The notes below the pieces were generated by a model. That model made no database searches, had not been told where the DNA came from, and saw nothing but the letters and a program-made list of their open reading frames with translations. From assembly GCA_036704045.1 (NCBI GenBank), contig DATNQM010000022.1, positions 558,001 through 622,000 of the forward strand: DNA of 64,000 nucleotides, in the 5' to 3' direction. How positions within the stretch are numbered: position 1 is the stretch's first letter; each line of letters begins with the position of its first letter. The position numbers and the translations under genes were made by a program. The stretch is from Ancylothrix sp036704045 (GTDB lineage Bacteria > Cyanobacteriota > Cyanobacteriia > Cyanobacteriales > Oscillatoriaceae). This document shows, piece by piece, positions 36,402 through 43,766 of the stretch.

Positions 36402-36732
36402 TTGATTTGCTCCCTTTTAAGGCGCTAGGTAATTTTTTTGTTGAAAAATTTTTGCTTAGCGCTGGGTTTTTAGTTGTTGGTTTGGCCTTGGTTTTTTGCC
36501 GGCTGTCAAAGGCTTGATACTACTTTAGGAGTAGCAATCGATAGAAGCAAATGTTTTTTTCTATTAAATTAATAACTTCTAGTAATTGAAACTACAGACA
36601 AAATTTTAAATATACTCTATTTTGATAAGAGAAAAAGTTAATTTTTTTAGTAGTTTTTGGTACTTAGTTCTTTGAGGAATGAGTGCTTTAATTTTGGCTG
36701 GAAATATATTTGTTTGGGAGGGTTAAGTAAGG
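36402..36732. promoter_or_regulatory. Divergent permease / LysR control region
   Basis: 331 bases between the APC permease and the lysR gene, rich in T and G on the plus strand. LysR regulators usually bind T-N11-A dyads in such regions. Several loose matches occur in the AT-rich stretch 36590-36670 but none is distinctive. No reading frame is present. Confidence 0.45.
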
Positions 36733-37662
36733 ATGGCAAGAATGACGTTTGAGCAGTTAAGAATTTTTTTGGCTGTGGCAGAAGTGGAACATTTTACTAA
36801 GGCGGCAGAGGTTCTTTATATTACTCAACCGGCAGTGAGTTCGGCGATTCAATCTTTAGAAGAAGAGTATGGGGTTAAGCTTTTTCATCGCATTGGTAGG
36901 CACGTTGAAATTACTCAGGCGGGTAAGTTATTGCAAGTTGAAGCTAAAAAAATTTTGGATTGTGTGGCTTTAACAGAAAGGGGTTTGCGGGAGTTAAATA
37001 ATTTTCAGCGGGGTGAGTTAAAGTTAGGTTCGAGTTTGACTGTTGGAAATTATTGGTTACCGGAAAGAATTAGTTGGTTTAAACGTAGGTATCCAAGGAT
37101 TTCTGTGGATTGTGTTTTAGCGAATACGGAGGAGATTTGTGAGGGTACGGCGACGGGTTTGTTTGATTTGGGTTTGATTGAGGCGGAGGTAAAATCTTCT
37201 TTAAAAAGTTGTTTGGAATTTGAGCCGGTGGGTGGTGATAAGTTGGTGATTGTGGTAGGTAAATCTCATCCTTGGTATGAACTGGGTAAAGTTAGTGTGG
37301 GTGAGCTTTATAATACGGGTTGGGTAATGCGGGAGTCTGGTTCTGGCACTCAGCAAAGTTTTGAACAGGCGCTACAAAATTGGGGTGTTATTATTAGTGA
37401 TTTAGATATTATTTTGGTTTTAAATACAGGGGAAATGGTGAAAGCTGTTGTGGAAAGTGGTGTAGGGGCAGCGGCTATTTCTGAGTTAATGGTTTCTAAA
37501 GAAGTTCAATTAGATACTCTGCGTAAAATCATGGTAACTTTTGAAGAGGATGGTGAGGAGGTTAATTTAGAAATTGAAAGACATTTTTTAAGTTTAAAAC
37601 ATAAAAAAAGGTTTCAAACTCGGATTGCTAGTGCTTTTGAAAAAATTTTAAAGATAGTTTAA
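36733..37662 (+). CDS. LysR-type transcriptional regulator
   Basis: A 309-residue regulator. The winged helix-turn-helix is at residues 4-63 (FEQLRIFLAVAEVEHFTKAAE...TQPAVSSAIQSLEEEYG), followed by the linker helix and a periplasmic-binding-protein-like effector domain (about 92-300, starting GELKLGSSLTVGNYWLP). The ATG at 36733 has a purine-rich site (AAGTAAGG) upstream. The effector domain has CbbR/CysB-like features, but I cannot name the ligand. It diverges from the amino-acid permease and is likely its regulator. Its last four bases overlap the end of the convergent prohibitin-like gene. Confidence 0.9.
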   Translation: MARMTFEQLRIFLAVAEVEHFTKAAEVLYITQPAVSSAIQSLEEEYGVKLFHRIGRHVEITQAGKLLQVEAKKILDCVALTERGLRELNNFQRGELKLGSSLTVGNYWLPERISWFKRRYPRISVDCVLANTEEICEGTATGLFDLGLIEAEVKSSLKSCLEFEPVGGDKLVIVVGKSHPWYELGKVSVGELYNTGWVMRESGSGTQQSFEQALQNWGVIISDLDIILVLNTGEMVKAVVESGVGAAAISELMVSKEVQLDTLRKIMVTFEEDGEEVNLEIERHFLSLKHKKRFQTRIASAFEKILKIV

Positions 37663-38518
37663 TTAGTGGGTTGGGTTGTATTATTTTTAGTTGCGGGATT
37701 TTGAGACGTGGGGGAGGGTTTGGAAATTATTTGTTGTAGGTCTAGTAATACTTTTGTGCCGGTTTCTCCAACAATTAAAGGTAGGGTTCCGTCCCATTTT
37801 TCGATGATTTGCTTTTGCAATATTTCTGGGGTTAAGTTTTCTCGGAGGAGGCGGTTAGCTTCGGCTTCGCCTTTGGCAATGTTTATTTTTGCTTCGGCTT
37901 CTTTGGCGGCTTTTTGAGCTATAAATTCGGCTTTTTTTGCTTCTTGTTCGGCAATTTGTTTTGCTTCTACGGCATCGCTAAATCGTTGAGAAAAGTAAAC
38001 ATGAACGAGGGATATGTCGTCAACAGCGATGTTATAGGTAGAGAGTCTAGTGGTGAGTAAGGTGTCTACGTTGCTTTTAACTTCTCCTCTTTTTGTAATG
38101 ATTTCTTCGGCTGTATATTGTGCCATTACTGCTTTTAATACTTCTTCGACGGCGGGGTTAATGATTCGGTCGATAAGTTGTATTTGGTTCCCTATCTGTT
38201 GAAAAATTAGGTTAACTTTTTCTGGTAAAAAATGCCAATTTAGGGCTACTTCTGTGAATACATCTTGTAGGTCTTTTGAGGAAGCTTCAGCGGTAATTTG
38301 TTGTTTTTGAATGCGGACGCTGATTTTTTCGACGGTGTTGGCAAGGGGAATTATTAGGTGTATTCCTTCATTTAAAATGTTATTTTGAACTTGTCCGAAA
38401 AACATTAAAACACCCCGTTGACCTGCATTAACAATGACAAAGGGGTTGAAAATAATGGCTAGGATGGCAAGGATTAAGGTTATTTTGCCGGCTTTGCTAA
38501 AGGTATTTTTTTTTTCAT
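37659..38518 (-). CDS. Prohibitin / band 7 (SPFH) membrane protein, start disrupted by a -1 frameshift in A10
   Basis: The intact reading frame encodes a prohibitin-type SPFH domain (MFFGQVQNN onward, with RGEVKSNVD and the long EAKQIAEQEAKKAEF coiled coil), ending at 37659. Its first internal ATG is at 38405, but the same frame is open upstream without a normal start. It encodes the expected N-terminal membrane anchor: AGKITLILAILAIIFNPFVI, then VNAGQRGVL. A matching ATG at 38518 (MKKK...) is one base out of frame because the A run after it has 10 instead of 11 bases. Read from that ATG the frame stops after 12 codons. So this is a real frameshift, an assembly error, or slippage-controlled expression. 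SPFH proteins form membrane rings associated with FtsH proteases. It overlaps the lysR end by 4 bp. Confidence 0.8.
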
Positions 38519-38645
38519 GGTTTGCTAGAAGAGATGCTATCTTTTTCCAAAAGTTAGCTTAGGCAATTGGTTGTGTTTGAAAAAAAGTTTTTGATTGCAA
38601 AAACTTGAGATTACTTAAAAAGAATTTCCTTAATAATTCCAGAGA

Positions 38646-39098
38646 TTAACTGCCTGGAAATAAGTTAGGAACTTCTAAGATTTTAAGTTGAATAAGAGCG
38701 ACAATTAAAATTGTGTAGGCAGTGGATGATAAAAATCCTGAAATAAGTTCTTTTTTGAGGTTACGCGGTTTATTTTGTTGTAAAACATCGAGGGCACCGG
38801 CTTGCATTAAGAGGATTCCAACGATGTTGGTTATCCAGTAGCCTGCAATGGAAGCTGGTAACATTAAATTAGGCTCAAACCAACTGCAAACGTAGCCGAA
38901 GCAATAGGCAATAGGTAGGTTAAATATAAGGTCATTCCACCAGCACAGGGGGGAAAGAAGGTAGCCAATTACTAATAAGATTCCTCCTCGAAGTTTTTTG
39001 AATATCTGATTTTTTTGGGATGTTATATCTTCTGTTTGTAAGGTGTTGTTTGCAGGGTCAGCTAGTTGGTAATTGGGGGTTTTATTGGTGCTTGTCAT
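38646..39098 (-). CDS. Small multipass membrane protein of unknown function
   Basis: A 150-residue protein with a polar N-terminus (residues 1-35). Three or four hydrophobic segments follow (about 39-57, 61-75, 79-105 and 121-140), including GYLLSPLCWWNDLIFNLPIA and an aromatic-rich CSWFEP turn. I do not recognise a named family; it looks like a conserved cyanobacterial membrane protein. It lies 190 bp downstream of the cyclic-nucleotide channel gene on the same strand and could be the last gene of that operon, although the gap is long. No catalytic motif is visible. Confidence 0.6.
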   Translation of the reverse strand: MTSTNKTPNYQLADPANNTLQTEDITSQKNQIFKKLRGGILLVIGYLLSPLCWWNDLIFNLPIAYCFGYVCSWFEPNLMLPASIAGYWITNIVGILLMQAGALDVLQQNKPRNLKKELISGFLSSTAYTILIVALIQLKILEVPNLFPGS

Positions 39099-39288
39099 AA
39101 AATCCTAAATTCCGATTGGTTTACCGTAGTTTAAAGTCTATCTCAAATAAACAGATTTGTCTATATTTTGGGGTAGGTAATAAAAATATAGTAAAATCTA
39201 TCTAAATAGAGTTGACAAAAGTTACTTTTTATGATTTAAAAATGGACTTTGGAAACAAAGGAGAATCAAGAATAATTTGGAGATCAAG

Positions 39289-40737
39289 TTAGAGGCTAAA
39301 CAAATTATTTAAGCGTTTACGAACCCAAGCACGCAGGTTTTTATCATCTTCTGCGGCGTTAACTAATCCCATTTCTCGGAGTTGTTGTTGGCGTTGAGCT
39401 AATTCTTCTTGGTGTTTTGCAAGTTCTTGTACCATGACTTCGGAGAGTTCAGGATTTTGGCGTAAAAGGTTTTCAAAACCTTTGTTTGTAATTACAAATA
39501 AGATGGTTTCTTCTTTTGCTCGGACGGTGGCAGTTCTGGGAATTCCTAACATTAAAGCAAGTTCTCCGAAGAATTTACCTGCTGTTAAATTTGTCAGGTG
39601 TTTATTAATTTTTTCCACATAAACTTCTACGGAACCAGACAAAATAATATAAAAAGCGTTTCCTGGATCGCCTTCGTGGAATAAAATTTCTGAGGGTTGT
39701 AAACGTTTTCGATAGCCAATTTCAATAAGTTGTCTTAGTTCTAACTCTGTAAGGTTTTTAAAGTAAATTACTTCTCGAAGTAAATCACGGAGAGCTAGTG
39801 GTTTTTCTAGGGGGTTTACTACGGGGACTTGATGAATATTTATAGGGGCTTGATTAATATTTTTTTGGCGGTTTCCAAAGTTTAGAACTTCAGGATTTCG
39901 CAACCATAAATCTCTTTGGGGAAAGGGTATAGTAATTCCTTGTTGGCGGAGGTTGTATTCAATAATAAAGTTTAGAGAACTGGTGAGGGGGGTTTTTTGA
40001 TCAATGCGATTAATCCATACTTGAAGATCAAAATGAAGAGCGTTATCACCAAAGCCGGTAAATATAACTTTAGGGGGTGGATCTGATAAAACGGCGGATT
40101 CCATATAGGCTGATTTTAATAAAATTTCTGTAACTAAGACAGGATCACTTTCATAGGCAACACCTACAAGGATATGAATGCGTCCTGTATAGTTTTCTAA
40201 AGTCCAGTTTACGAGTTTATTTTCTACTAATTTGCTGTTAGGAACAACAACATCACTGCCGTCTAAAGTACGAATAATTGTAGAACGAATAGAAATTTCT
40301 TTTACATAGCCGGAAAGACCATCAAATTCGACATAATCTCCGACTTTTACTGTTCTTTCTATAAGTAGGGTTAAGCCGCTTACAAAGTTTTTTGTAATGT
40401 CTTGTAAGCCGAAACCAATACCGACTCCTAAACCACCGGCAACTACTGCAATTGAAGCTAAATTAAATCCTGTTGTTTGTAAGATAATAATGAATCCTAA
40501 AACAGCAAGTGCATAGCTAATAATGGTAGAAAGAGCTTCTCTGTTGCCTTCGTCAATACCAAATTTTACTAAAAGACGGCTTTTAAGAAATTTCTTTAAA
40601 ATTCTAGTGAAGAAAAATAAGAGGGTTAACCATAAGATTATCTGTAAAACAGAAAAAATAGTAAGTTCTGCACCGGCTATTGTAAAGCGATAATTAAAAA
40701 ATTGAGCTACCTGATTTAGAATTTGGAATGGATTCAT
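39289..40737 (-). CDS. MscS-type channel with C-terminal cyclic-nucleotide-binding domain (bCNG type)
   Basis: A 482-residue protein. Three transmembrane helices precede the MscS pore helix AVVAGGLGVGIGFGLQDITKNF (residues 98-119) and the MscS beta/alpha-beta domain (about 120-280). A linker then leads to a cyclic-nucleotide-binding domain (about 320-440). Its phosphate-binding cassette FGELALMLGIPRTATVRA is complete: G391, E392 and R401, with T402 next to the arginine. Proteins with this layout form the bCNG branch of the MscS superfamily, in which ligand-gated rather than mechanical opening has been shown for a Synechocystis member. A Thr after the Arg favours cGMP in eukaryotic kinases and channels. 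The ATG overlaps the stop of the cyclase gene by 4 bp. A Gln-rich coiled tail follows. Confidence 0.92.
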   Translation of the reverse strand: MNPFQILNQVAQFFNYRFTIAGAELTIFSVLQIILWLTLLFFFTRILKKFLKSRLLVKFGIDEGNREALSTIISYALAVLGFIIILQTTGFNLASIAVVAGGLGVGIGFGLQDITKNFVSGLTLLIERTVKVGDYVEFDGLSGYVKEISIRSTIIRTLDGSDVVVPNSKLVENKLVNWTLENYTGRIHILVGVAYESDPVLVTEILLKSAYMESAVLSDPPPKVIFTGFGDNALHFDLQVWINRIDQKTPLTSSLNFIIEYNLRQQGITIPFPQRDLWLRNPEVLNFGNRQKNINQAPINIHQVPVVNPLEKPLALRDLLREVIYFKNLTELELRQLIEIGYRKRLQPSEILFHEGDPGNAFYIILSGSVEVYVEKINKHLTNLTAGKFFGELALMLGIPRTATVRAKEETILFVITNKGFENLLRQNPELSEVMVQELAKHQEELAQRQQQLREMGLVNAAEDDKNLRAWVRKRLNNLFSL

Positions 40738-42977
40738 TTGGTTTTTAAATGTTGATAAAGTTCATCAAGTTGCTTGGCAACTGAGGGTGGTTTAGAGGTA
40801 AAGCGGATATAAAAACTTTGTTCACCGATAGGGCTTTCTAATACTTTGGCATAGATATCTTCACTGGTATTCGGTTCATTTGTGCTGAATAAGTTAATTT
40901 TTAGGTTAGTCAAAGGTGGGGGTAGTGTTGATAAAGTTTCATCAGGGCAAATTTCTGCACTTTTAGATGAAAGTTTGAGGATTTTTCCAAGATGAATGGT
41001 ATGCCCAACATCTTTACCTTCAATTAAGACATATTGGAGGGCAATTGGTTGGGGAAGAGTTAAAAATATTTCTTCTTCTTTTTTTAGAAAAAGATTATAT
41101 TTTCCTTCAATGCCGGCAACTTCATAAATTGTAATTGGATGGGGAACTCCTTTTGGTTGAACTTGCTTTTCGTTTTCTATTTTGACTATAGAACCTGCTT
41201 CTTTTAAGGTGGTTTCAGAAATTAAAATTTGACTGCCGGTGGTGTAAGATTCTATCCGGTAGGTTAGGTTAACTTGACTGCCAACAATGCCATATTTAGT
41301 GCGTTTTTCTGAGCCAATATTTCCCACTACAACTTCGCCTGTATTGATGCCTATTCCCATTTCCAAAGCGGGTAAATTCCATTCTTTCATTTTATTATTT
41401 ACTGCATCCATTGCTTGCTGCATTGCTACTGCACAAGCAATCGCTCTTTTTGCATCATCTTTTCGGGCAGTGGGGGCACCAAATAACACTAAAATTCCAT
41501 CTCCCATAAACTCATCAATAGTGCCTTGGTAATAGGTGATTATATCAGCCATATAACCAAGATAAAAATTAAGAATTTTAACAACTTCTTCTGGTTGTAG
41601 TCGTTCAGAAAGGGCAGTAAAACCCCGTAAATCTGAAGTAAAAATGGTGATTTTTCGACGTTCTCCTCCTAGTTTTAAACCTTCAGGATTTTCTAATAAA
41701 TTCGCTACTACTGCATCGGTAAGATAACGTCCAAAAGTTTTGCGAATATCACCGGCACTCCGGGCAATATAAGCGGTAATTGTAATAGTAGAACCAGCCA
41801 GGGCTAAAATTGGGGGAACTACCGGCACCCACCAACCCCAACACAAAGCTAAATAGCTGATGCCGGTTAACAGTAAGCTAATCACAATAGGAGTTCCTAA
41901 ACGCTGAACTGGAAAAGATTTAACTCCACCAAAGTAGCGTAATTTCCAAGTTATTATTGCCCCTATAGTTGACCATAAAAAAATCCATAAAGATTCTATA
42001 AACTCTGGCCAAGATTTAATTAAAGAACGATTTTCTAAAGCACTACTAATAATTTGACTGGTTAAATGAGCATGAATTTCTACTCCTGGCATTAAGACTG
42101 GTAAGCTGATTAAATCGCTGCTGTAGGGAGTAAAAAATAGGTCTTTAAAACTTTCACCAACTGTACCAATTAAAATAATTCTATCTTTAGCCCAATTGGA
42201 GGGAAGTTTATTATCTAAAATATCACTAAGAGAAACTAATTCAAAAGGTTGTTTGTTCCTACGATAGTTAAGTAAAAGTTGGGAACCTTTAGCATCGGAT
42301 CTCACATAACCACCATCGTTGGGTTCAAAAGGTTTAAAATACATTTGGCCGAGTTTCCATTTGTTAGTACCTTCGATAGGTTCAGGAGAAATGCCTTTTT
42401 TTTCTAAATAAATTAATGCTAAATATAAGGAAAAACTATAAATAGTTTCATCTTTATTATTTTTGACATCTATTAAGCCACGTCGAACTTTTTTATCAGC
42501 ATCTTGAATTAAATCATTTGAACCAACTTGTCCTTTTTCTTTTAATTTTGCGGGCCCAGGAACAATATCTCTATCTCTTTCCCCAACAGCTTTTTCAATA
42601 CCCACTAAATTAGGGGTTGTTTCAAATATTGAAACTAATTTTTTATGGCCTGGTTCTACTGGTTGATCTCGATAAATATCTAACCCAATAGCTGCCGGTT
42701 GCATACTTTTTAATTTGTTAATAGCTTCGGCATAAACTGCATCAGGAATAATGGCTTGTTCTAAATTTTTGACATCAGTTTCATTAATCCCAACAATTGC
42801 AATTCTATTGTCTGTGGGTTCCGAGGGACGAAACTTTAAAAATTGGTCATAGGCGGCCCATTCCCATGATTGTAAAAGACCAGTAAATCGAATTACAATA
42901 ATAAAAAAAGCAATGGTTGGCGATGTTAATAAAACGCCGCGCCATTGCCAGAAAAATTGTTTAAGCGGTGACTGCAT
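40734..42977 (-). CDS. CHASE2-domain class III nucleotidyl cyclase
   Basis: A 747-residue membrane protein. An N-terminal helix (about 17-35) and an extracytoplasmic CHASE2 sensor (about 36-320) precede three helices (about 328-345, 360-382 and 385-405). A class III cyclase domain (about 440-600) and a C-terminal region of 140 residues follow. Catalytic residues are all present: metal-binding D449 (FTSDLRGFT) and D493 (MGDG), and N570 and R574 (VNLTYR). The two purine-recognition positions are E489 (IDEFMGD) and G563 (KYGIVG), not the Lys/Asp or Lys/Thr of adenylate cyclases, so cGMP is a likely product. It starts 16 bp after the DUF928 gene and overlaps the channel gene by 4 bp (ATGA), so the two are translationally coupled. 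Confidence 0.92.
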   Translation of the reverse strand: MQSPLKQFFWQWRGVLLTSPTIAFFIIVIRFTGLLQSWEWAAYDQFLKFRPSEPTDNRIAIVGINETDVKNLEQAIIPDAVYAEAINKLKSMQPAAIGLDIYRDQPVEPGHKKLVSIFETTPNLVGIEKAVGERDRDIVPGPAKLKEKGQVGSNDLIQDADKKVRRGLIDVKNNKDETIYSFSLYLALIYLEKKGISPEPIEGTNKWKLGQMYFKPFEPNDGGYVRSDAKGSQLLLNYRRNKQPFELVSLSDILDNKLPSNWAKDRIILIGTVGESFKDLFFTPYSSDLISLPVLMPGVEIHAHLTSQIISSALENRSLIKSWPEFIESLWIFLWSTIGAIITWKLRYFGGVKSFPVQRLGTPIVISLLLTGISYLALCWGWWVPVVPPILALAGSTITITAYIARSAGDIRKTFGRYLTDAVVANLLENPEGLKLGGERRKITIFTSDLRGFTALSERLQPEEVVKILNFYLGYMADIITYYQGTIDEFMGDGILVLFGAPTARKDDAKRAIACAVAMQQAMDAVNNKMKEWNLPALEMGIGINTGEVVVGNIGSEKRTKYGIVGSQVNLTYRIESYTTGSQILISETTLKEAGSIVKIENEKQVQPKGVPHPITIYEVAGIEGKYNLFLKKEEEIFLTLPQPIALQYVLIEGKDVGHTIHLGKILKLSSKSAEICPDETLSTLPPPLTNLKINLFSTNEPNTSEDIYAKVLESPIGEQSFYIRFTSKPPSVAKQLDELYQHLKTK

Positions 42978-42993
42978 AAATAACCTAACTTTT

Positions 42994-43710
42994 CTAAGTT
43001 TCCATAGGAAAAACTTGCTCGTAAATAAGCATTTCTAGCCCTACTGATTCTAGCAGTTCTTTCCAATTTTCGGGATATAAATCTTTGACAGTTGCTAAAT
43101 TAATCAAAGTCTCATTCCAGACTTTTTCTGAGGCATAAATTTCGGCTTTTTCTACGGGGGTTGAGGAATTTTCAAGACTATTTTTAGCCTCGTCGCTGAT
43201 GTCGGTACGCATAATTAAACCTTGCACAAATTCATCTTCAGCACGTTCTTTTGGATTGCAATTTAAAGAAAACATCCAAGTATGATACTTCCCGATTTCT
43301 AAAGAAACATCCCTGGGTAAATTAACTTGCATAATTCCTGGTTCGGGAGGAATATTAAATTGACCTACATAAACATCATTTCCTTCTTCATCTACTATCA
43401 CAAATTCTGCTTGTTTAGCTGTAGTTGGTGGTACATAAATAAAAAATGTCGGGTTTGCTGAAATGGTGATATCAACATTTTGACGAGTAGGCATTAAAGC
43501 AGTTAAAGGAATTTTTCCTTCTGTACATTTTACTTCGCCATTGCGCGTTCCTCCTCCTGCTGTTCTGGCCGGTGCTCCTCGCCCCGATGGGGGGGGAAAT
43601 TTAATACTAATTAAAACTTCAGGACGAGGCAATGCAGCGATGCTAAAAGACGGAAAAATTAAGCTACCAATGATGCCTAAAACTATACCAGTTTTGATTT
43701 TAATACTCAT
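42994..43710 (-). CDS. Exported DUF928 protein
   Basis: A 238-residue protein with a signal peptide (residues 1-25) and the DUF928 opening PPPSGRGAPARTAGGGTR at about 39-56. A beta-sandwich-like part follows (LPRDVSLEIGKYHTW and similar strands), then a helical C-terminus. Two cysteines (C62 and C151 by count) could form a disulfide. DUF928 proteins are cyanobacterial, periplasmic and of unknown function, and often lie beside CHAT or CHASE2 genes. It is 56 bp after the TPR-CHAT gene and 16 bp before the cyclase, so it belongs to that operon. It may be the extracellular partner that the CHASE2 sensor feels, but this is inference. Confidence 0.85.
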   Translation of the reverse strand: MSIKIKTGIVLGIIGSLIFPSFSIAALPRPEVLISIKFPPPSGRGAPARTAGGGTRNGEVKCTEGKIPLTALMPTRQNVDITISANPTFFIYVPPTTAKQAEFVIVDEEGNDVYVGQFNIPPEPGIMQVNLPRDVSLEIGKYHTWMFSLNCNPKERAEDEFVQGLIMRTDISDEAKNSLENSSTPVEKAEIYASEKVWNETLINLATVKDLYPENWKELLESVGLEMLIYEQVFPMET

Positions 43711-43766
43711 AAAACTAACTCAGTATGGGGTTTTGAATTAACAAAAAATACAACAAAAAGAGAAAC

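Noticed and set aside
37659..38405. Prohibitin gene starting at the internal ATG 38405 as a complete short protein
   Set aside because: The frame continues upstream into a typical prohibitin membrane anchor, so the internal start would delete the anchor. The frameshift explanation fits better.
40734..40737. Overlap of cyclase and channel genes as a fusion or frameshifted single protein
   Set aside because: The ATGA overlap, the clean termini of both domains and the complete N-terminal helices of the channel show two proteins with coupled translation.
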